DNA of 48,059 nt from Chryseobacterium echinoideorum (GTDB lineage: Bacteria; Bacteroidota; Bacteroidia; Flavobacteriales; Weeksellaceae), in assembly GCF_007474535.1 (NCBI RefSeq), contig NZ_VKNW01000016.1, forward strand, positions 1 through 48,059. The letters are read 5' to 3'. Shown here one piece after another: positions 1-8,710 of this stretch. The notes below the pieces were generated by a model. The model did not search any database, was not told the DNA's origin, and saw only the letters and a list, made by a program, of their open reading frames with translations. Each line of letters opens with the position of its first letter. The first letter of the stretch is position 1. Made by a program: the position numbers and the translations under genes.

Positions 1-10
1 CATTAAATTG

Positions 11-84
11 AGCTTCCAGAGGGATTCGAACCCACGACCCCGAGATTACAAATCACGTGCTCTGGCCAACTGAGCTATGGAAGC
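11..84 (-). tRNA. tRNA-Thr(TGT)
   Basis: The reverse strand folds as a cloverleaf: acceptor GCTTCCA/TGGAAGC, D-arm GCTCAGTTGGCCAGAGC, anticodon loop TTTGTAA (anticodon TGT) and T-arm with GGTTCGAATCC. CCA is not encoded. It is identical to the tRNA at 429-502, including several flanking bases. Confidence 0.95.
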
Positions 85-169
85 AATTTAATTGTTGAAC
101 TGAGGCTGTAAGAGAACTCTACTCTACTACATCAGTAGTTAAAAATAACACTTAAAAAGTGATTATTTG

Positions 170-242
170 AGCGGAAGACGGGGGTCGAACCCGCGACATT
201 CAGCTTGGAAGGCTGACGCTCTACCAACTGAGCTACTTCCGC
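170..242 (-). tRNA. tRNA-Gly(TCC)
   Basis: On the reverse strand the acceptor GCGGAAG pairs with CTTCCGC. The anticodon loop CTTCCAA gives anticodon TCC, which reads GGA. The T-loop GGTTCGACCC is canonical. CCA is not encoded. Confidence 0.95.
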
Positions 243-327
243 AATTTTGTTTCCAAAATTATTGGTAAACGCTGTGCAAAACTAGGAAATTTCCTGTATT
301 TATGCAACTTTTTTATAATATAAAATG

Positions 328-408
328 TGGGGAGAGCAGGATTCGAACCTACGAAGCCGAAGCAACTGAGTTACAGTCAGTCCCATTTAGCCACTCTGGA
401 ATCTCCCC
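328..408 (-). tRNA. tRNA-Tyr(GTA)
   Basis: Class II tRNA with a long variable arm. On the reverse strand the acceptor GGGGAGA pairs with TCTCCCC, the anticodon loop CTGTAAC gives GTA, and the T-arm is GGTTCGAATCC. The discriminator base is A and CCA is not encoded. Confidence 0.95.
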
Positions 409-428
409 AGATATTTTATATTAAATTG

Positions 429-502
429 AGCTTCCAGAGGGATTCGAACCCACGACCCCGAGATTACAAATCACGTGCTCTGGCCAACTGAGCTATGGAA
501 GC
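429..502 (-). tRNA. tRNA-Thr(TGT), second copy
   Basis: Identical in sequence to the tRNA-Thr at 11-84, again with anticodon TGT and no encoded CCA. The duplication includes the preceding TTAAATTGA and following CAATT, so about 86 bp is repeated directly around the tRNA-Gly and tRNA-Tyr genes. Confidence 0.95.
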
Positions 503-606
503 AATTAAAAAAAGAATTCAAAAGATCGCTGTTCCTTTTTTGCGTGTGCAAATATAGAACGGATTTTTTGAATTCTCAAACTTTTCATGAAGTTTTTTCA
601 CATTTT

Positions 607-900
607 TTATGACGCTAATTCTTTTTTCTTGATTAACAGTTTCTTAGCAGTATCTACACATAAATCTAAGCTTTCCTCAAAGCTTGCACTTGTTTTTTTC
701 ACAACAATATCATCTCCCGGAACTGCTAAAATAAGCTCAGTTGTCTTATTTGATTTATCTGAATTATTTTCCACTTTTAAAAAAACCTTACATTCTATAA
801 TTTTGTCATAAAATGTATCAAGCTTACTTACTTTTTTGTTAACATGTGCTTCAAGCGGTTCATGTGGAGTTAAGCCGATTGCTTGTACTGAAATCTTCAT
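607..900 (-). CDS. hpf: Ribosome hibernation promoting factor (HPF/RaiA family, short form)
   Basis: A 97-residue protein with the HPF/RaiA beta-alpha-beta-beta-beta-alpha pattern. It opens with MKISVQAIGLTPHEPLEAHV, has a central KVFLKVEN strand, and ends in the amphipathic helix ESLDLCVDTAKKLLIKKKE. It matches the short HPF form, with no C-terminal dimerization domain. Members bind the 30S decoding region and inactivate ribosomes in stationary phase. Its ATG overlaps the TGA of the upstream recombinase gene (ATGA at 897-900), so the two are probably co-transcribed and translationally coupled. The family assignment is firm. Whether it acts by dimerizing ribosomes or by inhibiting translation is not visible. 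Confidence 0.88.
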   Translation of the reverse strand: MKISVQAIGLTPHEPLEAHVNKKVSKLDTFYDKIIECKVFLKVENNSDKSNKTTELILAVPGDDIVVKKTSASFEESLDLCVDTAKKLLIKKKELAS

Positions 901-1784
901 AATTCTTCTTTTTTAATTGCTCTTGGATGAGCCTGATTAAACACTTTTTTCAACTGTTCAATATTGGCATTGGTGTACACCTGTGTGCTTGCAAGACTTG
1001 AATGACCCAATATTTCTTTTACTTTCGATATCTCTGCCCCATTGTCTAAAACATGCGTCGCGAAGCTGTGTCTTAAAATATGAGGACTTCTTTTCTGTTT
1101 AGAAGTAACAATACTAAGGTACTTATTAACTACTATATAAACAAATTTTTCGGTGAGTTTTTTTCCTAATCTGTTTACAAAAAAGAACTTTTCAAATTCT
1201 TTTTTAGGTTTTCTTGTTTGCAGATAAGATCTTAACAAACTGCCTAATTTTTCTGAAATAGGAACATACCTTTCTTTATTACCTTTCCCTAAAATTTTTA
1301 ATTCGTTTTTATACAAATCTACATCTTCAAATTTCAAGCCACAAAGCTCAGATTTTCGCATTCCTGTTTGATACAGAGTTTCAACAATACACTCATCAAG
1401 CAGGTTTTCAATTTCCGGAAAAACTTTGGTATGCAATGTCTCCATTTCTTCCTGCGATACAGGAATTTGCTTTTCAGCATAGAACTTCAGAGAATTGATT
1501 GTTTCCAGAGGCGAAACATCAATTTCACCTAATCTTAAAAGAAAAAGATAAAAACTACGCAGCGTAGATAATTTTCGGTTGACAGTTCTTTTAGATACTC
1601 CTTTCTCATTAAGATCAACAATAAAATTCCTGATAATTTTCTTATCAGCCTGAATAATATTGTCCGAAGCCTCTGTTTTGAGATGAAACAAGATAAAATC
1701 ATCTAGATCCCGCCCATAACTTATTATAGTATGAGGAGAATATCTTTTTTCATATTGTATGTAATCTAAGAACTTATCCCGCAT
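897..1784 (-). CDS. xerC: XerC/XerD-type tyrosine recombinase
   Basis: A 295-residue tyrosine recombinase. An N-terminal SAM-like core-binding domain (about 1-95) precedes a catalytic domain with the full set of active-site residues: R143 (TGMRKSEL), K167 (GKGNKER), H235 and R238 (HILRHSFATH), H261 (LGHSS) and nucleophile Y270. Size and motifs fit chromosomal Xer recombinases, which resolve chromosome dimers at dif, rather than island integrases. An upstream TTG at 1802 would add MFYIYI, but the ATG at 1784 gives the normal family start. It lies upstream of hpf and downstream of rpsU, an arrangement I associate with flavobacterial chromosomes. XerC versus XerD cannot be settled from sequence alone. 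Confidence 0.88.
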   Translation of the reverse strand: MRDKFLDYIQYEKRYSPHTIISYGRDLDDFILFHLKTEASDNIIQADKKIIRNFIVDLNEKGVSKRTVNRKLSTLRSFYLFLLRLGEIDVSPLETINSLKFYAEKQIPVSQEEMETLHTKVFPEIENLLDECIVETLYQTGMRKSELCGLKFEDVDLYKNELKILGKGNKERYVPISEKLGSLLRSYLQTRKPKKEFEKFFFVNRLGKKLTEKFVYIVVNKYLSIVTSKQKRSPHILRHSFATHVLDNGAEISKVKEILGHSSLASTQVYTNANIEQLKKVFNQAHPRAIKKEEL

Positions 1785-1861
1785 AATGTAAATATAAAAC
1801 AAAAATCACTTACTAAATAAAATTATTTAATAAGTGATTATTGTATGTATTAAGAAAAATC

Positions 1862-2059
1862 TTAAGCCTGTTCTTCTTTGCTAAGATTTCTTTGCTTATG
1901 AGCAGCTTTCAATCTAGCTTGTCTTAAAGTTACAGAAGGCTTGATAAACTGTTGTCTAGCTCTTAGCTGACGAACTGTACCAGTTTTGTCAAATTTTCTT
2001 TTATATTTTTTTAATGCTCTGTCGATAGACTCTCCGTCTTTTACTGGAATTATTAACAT
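1862..2059 (-). CDS. rpsU: Small ribosomal subunit protein bS21
   Basis: A 65-residue basic protein with the bS21 pattern: MLIIPVKDGESIDRALKKYK at the N-terminus, then KFDKTGTVRQLRARQQFIKPSVTLR split over two helices. It is a component of the 30S subunit near the platform, where it assists mRNA recruitment. Length is normal for the family. It is preceded by a textbook Bacteroidota promoter (2083-2113, minus strand) and followed by the xerC-hpf pair in the same direction. Confidence 0.96.
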   Translation of the reverse strand: MLIIPVKDGESIDRALKKYKRKFDKTGTVRQLRARQQFIKPSVTLRQARLKAAHKQRNLSKEEQA

Positions 2060-2082
2060 ATATTACATCTCATTTTGGATTG

Positions 2083-2113
2083 CAAAAATATGCATTTTTA
2101 AATTAACCACAAA
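2083..2113 (-). promoter_or_regulatory. rpsU promoter, Bacteroidota type
   Basis: Read on the minus strand, TTTG (2113-2110) is followed after 19 nt by TATTTTTG (2090-2083). This matches the TTTG/TAnnTTTG consensus of the Bacteroidota primary sigma factor. It lies about 24 nt ahead of the rpsU ATG. Confidence 0.75.
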
Positions 2114-2185
2114 ATTATCTCCGACTATTTTTTCAATTTTTAATACAATATGAATATAACCTTAATTTATGTGAACAAAATATCT

Positions 2186-2193
2186 TATATTTG
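2186..2193 (+). promoter_or_regulatory. ssrA promoter -7 box
   Basis: TATATTTG matches TAnnTTTG and lies 13 nt before the mature tmRNA 5' end, which leaves a short leader for RNase P to remove. No clean TTTG -33 box is seen, only an AT-rich TTTATG nearby. Confidence 0.6.
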
Positions 2194-2206
2194 CAGGACT
2201 ATTCAT

Positions 2207-2605
2207 GGGGTTGACTGGTTTCGACAGCAAGACCAATGGATAAGTAAGCATGCAGAGAACCGCAGCGCAATCTCTTAAATCCTTTGCTGCAAAATTTTAA
2301 CTGGCAACGAAGAGTTCGCTCTTGCAGCTTAATATCGAAGTATAGTAGATCAAGCGTTTTCCCGAAGACTTTAGTAGGGAAGCAAGATATTCCACAACCG
2401 CTCTGTTCTGCGGCGTTTGATTCTGGGATATAGGAATGCAGAAATAAGGCTTTGGACGCTTCGGCTAAAGCTCGAAAACCTCAGAAGATAAGCTGGAAGT
2501 TGGGTGTCTGCTCTCTGCCTCCAGTCGAAAACCAATAGCAGAATAAGCATGTAGAAAGCTTATGTATTGCTTGTTTGGACGAGGGTTCGAATCCCTCCAA
2601 CTCCA
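2207..2605 (+). ncRNA. ssrA: Transfer-messenger RNA (tmRNA)
   Basis: The 5' end GGGGTTGACTGGTTTCGACAG and the 3' end GGTTCGAATCCCTCCAACTCCA form the tRNA-like domain, with acceptor GGGGTTG pairing with CAACTCC. CCA is not encoded. The tag frame runs 2303-2332 and reads GNEEFALAA then stop, taking GGC as the probable resume codon; the ALAA end is the classic protease tag. With SmpB it rescues stalled ribosomes. Its 3' end is the insertion site of the genomic island that follows, and the gene is kept intact by the island's att sequence. Confidence 0.95.
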
Positions 2606-2606
2606 C
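2584..2606 (+). repeat. attL, island attachment site at the ssrA 3' end
   Basis: GGTTCGAATCCCTCCAACTCCAC, written in two parts as GGTTCGAATC plus CCTCCAACTCCAC, recurs at 23604-23626 as GGTTCGAAAA plus CCTCCAACTCCAC. That is 21 of 23 identical, with the last 13 exact. This copy completes the tmRNA gene. Confidence 0.88.
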
Positions 2607-2609
2607 TTA

Positions 2610-2645
2610 AAACCCTGTAAATCATTAATTTACAGGGTTTTATAT
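2610..2645 (+). terminator. Intrinsic terminator after ssrA, supplied by the island
   Basis: A 13-bp perfect stem, AAACCCTGTAAAT (2610-2622) with ATTTACAGGGTTT (2628-2640), has a 5-nt loop and is followed by TATATTTT. It lies inside the att boundary, so it belongs to the island and replaces the displaced native terminator now at 23634-23659. Confidence 0.82.
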
Positions 2646-2650
2646 TTTAA

Positions 2651-2669
2651 GGTGCTAATTTTGGTGCTA
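2651..2669 (+). repeat. Left subterminal repeat, candidate integrase arm site
   Basis: GGTGCTAATTTTGGTGCTA holds two direct GGTGCTA copies 12 nt apart, start to start. A 19-bp counterpart, GGTGCCAGTTTAGGTGCTA, lies at 23476-23494 in the same orientation with 16 of 19 identical. The pairing at both ends suggests recombinase or directionality-factor binding sites. Confidence 0.55.
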
Positions 2670-2760
2670 AAACGAAATTCCGAACATTTGAATGTTTATA
2701 TCATTTTGAGTTCGTTACAATAACTTATTATTAACTATCGACCTCTTAGAAGCACAAATA

Positions 2761-4446
2761 TTACTTTACGCCAAACCTAGAAAAATCATCAGGTAATGCT
2801 TTTTCTTTAAATTTTAATTTGCCCGACCAATAAAGTTTATCAAAATCACCCTGTTCATATGGAGAAAAGGTTAAATGGATATCTTCAGATTCAGCTAATT
2901 TTTTAAAGTTGGATGGATTTTGTAAATAACAAGCACAAACATCAAGTTCATCAATAGAATACATTCTATTGTGCATTTGTCTTCTACAATCTAAAAAGTC
3001 AAAAAAATTATTAATATGATTTTTCGATTTTAATTGAAGCGTTTTTAAAAATACTTCTAAATCATCAATATAAACCGACCACGGATAATCTATATCGTCT
3101 TCCTTATCTAGCAATAAACCCAAATCAGTTTGTAAACAGCCAAATCTTTCTAGTGTTACAACAATTGAAAATACATTATTGATTTCAAAAGGATTGACAG
3201 CTTGTAGTACTTTTTTACGAGCATTTTTCAAATAAAAAACTTCATCAGAATAAAAGAAATCTTCTACTCTTTTACATTGATCAAAGCCATATTGAATGGA
3301 ATTTTCAAAATCTGATTTTAATCTCTTAATAGCCTTATCTACGTCCCTAAAAGGTTCACGTAGTTTTGAGGCTTTAATTTCTACAATAATAGCATTTCTC
3401 TTATATAAAATTAACAAATCTTGCTCGTGGTCATCAATTACATAATAATTCTCAAAAAAACAGGAATCTTTACTGGTAAAGAAAGATTTAAACATATCAT
3501 TAACCTTGTTTTCTAAAGTATTTTCTCTGTGTTTCCTTAATTTAACATTGGTATCATTATCATTAAATAGATGGGTATAAAGAATTTTATAAATAGCAAT
3601 AGGCAATTGTTTCCCATATAAGCTTAAATAATTACCATTGGAAAGTTTCAAAAATGGTGTCTTTTCAAATATACTTTCAGCAGTATAATATCTTATAGAA
3701 TTGTCAGAAACTGGTACTATTGAAACTAATCTTAGAAGTTTGTCAACTTTTTCAGCATCAAGCCTGTGATATAAATCAGATGCTGAAAACATTAAATATG
3801 CATATGTTTTAGAATTAAATGAATCTAATGCATCTTGAATTTTCTCTGGCATTAAATCATATGAATCTGAGGCACTCATTTTGCCACCTTGAATTCTATC
3901 ATTAAAATCTGCAAATTCCTTAGTAAACATAAACTCCATAGTTTGCTTTCCTCGAATTAAAGAAATTAATTCAATCTCTTTACAAGCTTCAATAAGAAAA
4001 TCAATATCAAACCCAAAATCCGAAATTATCTTTTCATCAAAAGGAGAAAACACCCTTCTTAATTTTTCCAAATCTTGTTCAACATAACTTAGCACACCAT
4101 TATCAAAATGATTTCTAACAGCCATTTCGTGAATTACTGATTCTTTAGTATAATTATTTAAATCTTGTGGATAGATAATTTTTTTTATTTCATCAAGTTT
4201 ATCTGCAATTAGATGTAATCCGTCAAATGGAAACTCAAACTTTTCCTTTCCTTTTTTATCAGAAAATGCATTCAATGAAATTAAGTATAGAAAATCTTTA
4301 AGTTTAGAACCAAATCTATTTATTTCTATATCAGCTGCAGGATCAATATTTCTTTTAATAAAAAAAGCTAAAGATCCTGCAAAACTTTCAGTATCATATT
4401 TTGATACTAATTTTTGAAGTTCGTCTATTTTATGTTCGATGTCCAT
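2761..4446 (-). CDS. PD-(D/E)xK nuclease-like protein linked to a Gabija-like pair
   Basis: A 561-residue protein I do not recognise by name. A PD-(D/E)xK-like core is visible around residues 340-360: D343 in EQDLLILYK, then E356-I-K358 in NAIIVEIKAS, preceded by a helix around RENTLENKVND. This suggests a DNA-cleaving or DNA-binding domain. The rest is a mostly helical N-terminal region (1-300) without recognisable motifs. It is the last gene of a three-gene set, 24 nt after the helicase stop. The ATG at 4446 is preferred to an in-frame TTG at 4458. Canonical Gabija has only two genes, so this is either an accessory subunit or an unrelated passenger. No signal peptide or membrane segment is visible. 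Confidence 0.65.
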   Translation of the reverse strand: MDIEHKIDELQKLVSKYDTESFAGSLAFFIKRNIDPAADIEINRFGSKLKDFLYLISLNAFSDKKGKEKFEFPFDGLHLIADKLDEIKKIIYPQDLNNYTKESVIHEMAVRNHFDNGVLSYVEQDLEKLRRVFSPFDEKIISDFGFDIDFLIEACKEIELISLIRGKQTMEFMFTKEFADFNDRIQGGKMSASDSYDLMPEKIQDALDSFNSKTYAYLMFSASDLYHRLDAEKVDKLLRLVSIVPVSDNSIRYYTAESIFEKTPFLKLSNGNYLSLYGKQLPIAIYKILYTHLFNDNDTNVKLRKHRENTLENKVNDMFKSFFTSKDSCFFENYYVIDDHEQDLLILYKRNAIIVEIKASKLREPFRDVDKAIKRLKSDFENSIQYGFDQCKRVEDFFYSDEVFYLKNARKKVLQAVNPFEINNVFSIVVTLERFGCLQTDLGLLLDKEDDIDYPWSVYIDDLEVFLKTLQLKSKNHINNFFDFLDCRRQMHNRMYSIDELDVCACYLQNPSNFKKLAESEDIHLTFSPYEQGDFDKLYWSGKLKFKEKALPDDFSRFGVK

Positions 4447-4470
4447 ATAATTAATCAATAGAAAATTATC

Positions 4471-6456
4471 TTAATCTATATTTTTCACATTAGCATCCCC
4501 AAACCATTCTTTAGCTTTTGTTATAATTTGTGCATCCGGATTGTGAAAAAATACTGCCAAGTTCTCTTTTGCACGTGTACAACAGACATAAAATATTTTT
4601 TGAGTTCTAGCAAGAACTCTTGGAAAAGATTCAAGTTTACTTTTCGTCTTTGATTTTCCATCTACAAGCTCTTGGTAAATGTTTTCCTTATCAAAAAGGT
4701 AATTAAAATTGTAATCATTCCAATTACCATTATCAAGGATGACTAACACATTATCGAATTCCGCACCTTTGATTTTGTGCTGTGTTGAAAACGGTGTTTG
4801 CCCTTCAAGGTATTTATATAGTTTCTGAAATTCACTAAACTTAACATCCTTCACTCGATTATATAAATACTCTTTGTTCTTTTTAAAAGCAATCAGCTTA
4901 TCATCAATTAAACAAATTCCTTTATCATTTGCATCGTTAATCACTTCTTCAATAGTTTTATCCCCAACAAAAATAAGTTCTTCAATATTTTCTTTCAATG
5001 CACGTTTATCAGCTATTGTTAAAATTCTGGAACGATAATCTGTGACTCTCAAAAATTCATTGTATTTTCCATTTTTATATAGCGATATATTTGTTTGAAT
5101 TTTAAATAAATGTTTAATCAAGTTATCCCGTTTCGATCCTTTCTTATTTTCATCATCTTCATCTTGTTTCTTGTCATCAAGCAATTGATCTTTGCTAACA
5201 TAAATTTTCAATAATTCAGAAAAAATAAATGATTTAGCACAATCAAATAATTCAATATTATTATTTATAAAAGTTTGCATTGCTGGTGTAGGACTTAGTG
5301 CTCGTAATTCTGCTCCGGATTTATTTTGTTGAAGGATATCTATTACTTCTCCGAATGTTTTTTCTGAAAAATCGGCACTTACCCTCTGATCTTTTATGTA
5401 ATTTTTAATTCTGTCTCTGAATTTTAAAATTTGATCACTATCATAAATATTCATCAAAGTTCTAAAGCCTGCCTTTCCTGCTATTAAATTATGAGTAAGA
5501 TTAAGCTCTTTTGTTTCTTTTGAATTATTAAAATCCCATCTGAAATTATCTGCGAGATATTGCCTTATTATTCCAAGATCATCATCAGAGGAATATAAGA
5601 ACAATACTTTTCCCTCTTTAATAGTACCATTTAGCATATTGGGAGCTGTACTATCTGTTGAGGGAATTTGTTGAATTCCATCGGTACGTAGCTTATTGGC
5701 TAATTCGATAATTTCTTGAGGATTTCTTCGATTTTGTTCTTTTTTCACTTCTTTAACTGTATCCTCCTCGTCTCCTTTAAAATCATCCAAATTACCAATC
5801 CCATCTTCATAAATAGACTGCATCGCATCTCCAAAAAAACCGATAATATTTTTTTTATTACTATTTTTAAAATGAGTAAGAAATATGTCTACTACTTCGC
5901 TGCTTGTATCCTGATATTCATCAATAAATATGCATCGATATTTATCCTTTACAATATCACAAAGCTTAGGATATTTTTCAAAAAGCAAATTGGCTACAAT
6001 TAATATTTCATCGTGAGAAATGATACCTTCACGAATTCTAAAAAATTCTTTGTACTGAATTCCTTTTTCCAGATCATCAAAATAGTTATCCGGAACTGGA
6101 CTTAATTCATCAATAGAAATGCTTGATACATTTTCGTCATTAGATAGGGAAACCAAAACCGCTTTCAGTTCTTTTTGAAAATGCTTGATGCTGTCCCATA
6201 AAAAATCGTGTATGGTAGAAACATTTAGATTTTTATGGTTCACTCTTTCTTCTATTTCCTTTACCGCTGCATTCGTGTAGGTCATACAGGCAACCTTTTC
6301 TGAAGGATTTTCACTAATAAATTGCCTGATAACACTTACCAATGAATAGGTTTTACCGCTACCCGCACCGCCACTTAACAGGAAGTTTCTGTCTTCATCA
6401 ATACATTGAAATATTTCTTGAACCTCCTGTTCTAAATTTAGTCTTTCTTCAACCAT
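4471..6456 (-). CDS. UvrD/PcrA-like SF1 helicase (GajB-like)
   Basis: A 661-residue SF1A helicase. It has Walker A GGAGSGKT (29-36), motif Ia TYTNAA (59-64), Walker B DEYQD (179-183), a motif V-like HKIKGAEF, and motif VI with CCTRAKENL near the C-terminus. In Gabija defence, GajB of this family partners the OLD-type nuclease GajA. It is longer than the roughly 490-residue GajB I recall. The ATG at 6456 has AAGGA just upstream and overlaps the end of the OLD gene by 19 nt, which indicates coupling. A TTG at 6492 is an alternative. The pairing with an OLD gene is strong context for a Gabija-like role, but a related two-gene nuclease/helicase system is possible. Confidence 0.82.
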   Translation of the reverse strand: MVEERLNLEQEVQEIFQCIDEDRNFLLSGGAGSGKTYSLVSVIRQFISENPSEKVACMTYTNAAVKEIEERVNHKNLNVSTIHDFLWDSIKHFQKELKAVLVSLSNDENVSSISIDELSPVPDNYFDDLEKGIQYKEFFRIREGIISHDEILIVANLLFEKYPKLCDIVKDKYRCIFIDEYQDTSSEVVDIFLTHFKNSNKKNIIGFFGDAMQSIYEDGIGNLDDFKGDEEDTVKEVKKEQNRRNPQEIIELANKLRTDGIQQIPSTDSTAPNMLNGTIKEGKVLFLYSSDDDLGIIRQYLADNFRWDFNNSKETKELNLTHNLIAGKAGFRTLMNIYDSDQILKFRDRIKNYIKDQRVSADFSEKTFGEVIDILQQNKSGAELRALSPTPAMQTFINNNIELFDCAKSFIFSELLKIYVSKDQLLDDKKQDEDDENKKGSKRDNLIKHLFKIQTNISLYKNGKYNEFLRVTDYRSRILTIADKRALKENIEELIFVGDKTIEEVINDANDKGICLIDDKLIAFKKNKEYLYNRVKDVKFSEFQKLYKYLEGQTPFSTQHKIKGAEFDNVLVILDNGNWNDYNFNYLFDKENIYQELVDGKSKTKSKLESFPRVLARTQKIFYVCCTRAKENLAVFFHNPDAQIITKAKEWFGDANVKNID

Positions 6457-8534
6457 AGCAATCCTTTTTTTATGTATTCCGGAATTTCCCAATTACTAAA
6501 CTTGTCATCACTATGATATAAAATATCCAAAGCAAAATGTGTTTTCTTTTTTATGCACTTTTCAGCTAATTCATACGCATCATTTGTCGCTGCATCAAAT
6601 AATTTTCGATTTTGTACCCCCTGAAACTTATCTCTATTGTTATTAATAAAAGTTCGATTAATATGTATAAATGAATCTTCAAAACTTCTGGCGTGATAAT
6701 CTCCTTCTTCTTGCTGATAACATATACAAAGCTTTGAGTTTCCTACTGAAATAATACGTTGCTCTATGTTTAGGGCTTTTAGCTGTTCCCAAGAAATCCC
6801 AGGTAAAAAGTGCATTAGAGCTGTGTTACTAGTCTCAATACCTGTAGTAACACGACACGCTTGTAAAATTACACGACCATCATCATCCCGTTTCCCTAAA
6901 TCTCCTTTAGAGTCAATATCAGTAATAATAATTCCTTTGATTCCCAGAAATTGAATGAACTTTTCAAAGATCTGAGAATATGCACCTACTTCTACTATTG
7001 AGATGTTTTGAGATAGCAAAGGAAGAAAATCATCCTTTGCATTTTCTGCTTCCAATCTTGCCTTTTCTTCTATATCTATCTTTCTCATAAAGGTTGGAAT
7101 CAGAATTCTCTCTGTATCACCTTCAATCAAGATAGCCTTATCTGCAAAAAAAATCTCTGCCCTGCTAATCGTCAAATATTGTTTTAAAAACTCATATTGA
7201 TCAGTATCAATTGCATATTCTTTCTTTAAATCTTTTAGGTTTTTTGCTGTAACATTATTCGTACTTTGAATTTTTAAATATTTAATATCATCAAAGTCGC
7301 TATCTGCAACTATATGGGATGAATGAGTAGTAATAATGTACTGTAATATGCGATTTTCACCATCATCTCTTTTTATACCATCACCCAAAAGCTCTTTTAT
7401 ATTTTTAATAAATACATACTGCATTTGAGGATGCGTATGTGCCTCCGGTTCTTCTATGAAAAGTAGATTAATATCTGCTGGTTTTTTATCTTTGTCCCTT
7501 TTAAATTCCTGAACTATGATTTCAATTTCAAAAATCATACTTATCAGATTCATATAACCTAACCCATTATAATGCTCAGGTAGCTTATGTTCATCGTGCG
7601 TATAAACGACTGTCGTATTTCCTTCTAAAAGTTCTCGGTGCTGTAAAGTTGAAATAATAGCAATATCGGACTCATTTATTTTTACCCCTCCAAAATTTTT
7701 TACTTTATCAATTACTTCATTAAATAGATTACCATAAATTTCAGTCAGAACTCTGTCCGTTCCTGCCAATTGATCTTTAAAGTCTTCTGTAGCTTGATTT
7801 TTTTCACTACTGTCTTCCCTTTTTTTATACAAATTAGAGGTTTGTCTCGATAAAGTTTTATCAACTTCCTTATTGGTAACATCTCGTCTCGCACTTATGT
7901 ATTTAAAGCTTATGACATCCTTAATGCCTATTGCTTCCTTTTCAAGATCAATAAAATTTTCTTCATTTACTTCCTCCGTATCAAGTCGATATTCAAATGA
8001 TTTTTTTTGAATTTTAAAATAATTTCCGACTTCTTTTTGCAAGAAGTCTTTTAAACCTCTTTCTTCATATTCAACCTCCTTTTCGAGTGCATTGGCTTTT
8101 TTAGCAGATTCATTAGATCTGAAAACAAATAGATCGGATTTTAATTTCAAAAAATCGGTATAATTAAGTGTAAATTCAAATCCTAAAACAATTACATTAT
8201 TGTTAGGGTCTAAATCCATTAATAATCGGCTTACATTAGACAGATTATCCCTTTCTCCATATTGAATAAAAAGCTTCATTTTAATACCAATAGGATTAAA
8301 TTCCTCAGGCAATGTCTCTTGTTCGATAAGTGAAACAAGTTCTTTTTTAAATTCTATATTGAAATCATCGTAAGAAAATTTACTTTTTTCATTTAAGAAC
8401 TTGTCTAATACGGAAAGGATTGATGTTTTTCCTGTATTATTTTTTCCTATAACTAAAGAAAGGTCTTCCTCTAAGTCCATTGAGAATTCTCTTAGCAATC
8501 TAAAGTTATGGATGTGAATTTTGAAAATATTCAT
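6438..8534 (-). CDS. OLD-family ATP-dependent nuclease with TOPRIM domain (GajA-like)
   Basis: A 698-residue OLD-family protein. The N-terminal ABC-type ATPase shows Walker A GKNNTGKTS (30-38), a signature-like NGLGYMNL (about 323-330), Walker B LLFIEEPEAHTHP (357-369) and H-loop TTHSSH (402-407). The C-terminal TOPRIM domain has E471 (LIEGDTE) and D539-x-D541 (ITDIDSKGD), the metal-binding acids. GajA of Gabija is an OLD-type nicking endonuclease held inactive by nucleotides. This protein is longer than the roughly 580-residue GajA I recall, with extra sequence between the ATPase halves. It is the first gene of a three-gene operon, followed at once by the helicase and the PD-(D/E)xK protein. 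Confidence 0.85.
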   Translation of the reverse strand: MNIFKIHIHNFRLLREFSMDLEEDLSLVIGKNNTGKTSILSVLDKFLNEKSKFSYDDFNIEFKKELVSLIEQETLPEEFNPIGIKMKLFIQYGERDNLSNVSRLLMDLDPNNNVIVLGFEFTLNYTDFLKLKSDLFVFRSNESAKKANALEKEVEYEERGLKDFLQKEVGNYFKIQKKSFEYRLDTEEVNEENFIDLEKEAIGIKDVISFKYISARRDVTNKEVDKTLSRQTSNLYKKREDSSEKNQATEDFKDQLAGTDRVLTEIYGNLFNEVIDKVKNFGGVKINESDIAIISTLQHRELLEGNTTVVYTHDEHKLPEHYNGLGYMNLISMIFEIEIIVQEFKRDKDKKPADINLLFIEEPEAHTHPQMQYVFIKNIKELLGDGIKRDDGENRILQYIITTHSSHIVADSDFDDIKYLKIQSTNNVTAKNLKDLKKEYAIDTDQYEFLKQYLTISRAEIFFADKAILIEGDTERILIPTFMRKIDIEEKARLEAENAKDDFLPLLSQNISIVEVGAYSQIFEKFIQFLGIKGIIITDIDSKGDLGKRDDDGRVILQACRVTTGIETSNTALMHFLPGISWEQLKALNIEQRIISVGNSKLCICYQQEEGDYHARSFEDSFIHINRTFINNNRDKFQGVQNRKLFDAATNDAYELAEKCIKKKTHFALDILYHSDDKFSNWEIPEYIKKGLLWLKKD

Positions 8535-8577
8535 ATCAAAGTTTGTTTAATAAAGTTTTAATGGTTATCCTCTTATT

Positions 8578-8585
8578 CAAATATA
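8578..8585 (-). promoter_or_regulatory. Candidate promoter of the OLD-helicase-nuclease operon
   Basis: Minus strand TATATTTG (8585-8578) matches TAnnTTTG and lies 43 nt ahead of the OLD start codon. A -33 TTTG at the right spacing is not seen, so this is a partial match. Confidence 0.45.
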
Positions 8586-8684
8586 GTAATTTGATAAATA
8601 TATAATATAATAGTAAAAATTACATACTTATCAAAAGTGCATTTATTATGATACTGAGGTTATAGCATATAATAGTACCAAAAT

Positions 8685-8710
8685 AAAATACCGACTGTCG
8701 TCGGTATTTT
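8685..8710 (-). terminator. Intrinsic terminator after the XRE gene
   Basis: An 11-bp perfect stem, AAAATACCGAC with GTCGGTATTTT, and a TGTC tetraloop. On the minus strand it is followed by TATTTT-rich sequence. The XRE gene's stop codon lies within the stem, so transcription should end before the Gabija-like operon. Confidence 0.75.

Noticed and set aside
2630..2760. Possible gene at the left island end
   Set aside because: Only the terminator and GGTGCTA repeats are seen, with no open frame of useful length.
5716..6003. Plus-strand 95-codon frame
   Set aside because: Shadow of the UvrD-like helicase gene, whose DEYQD motif lies in this stretch.
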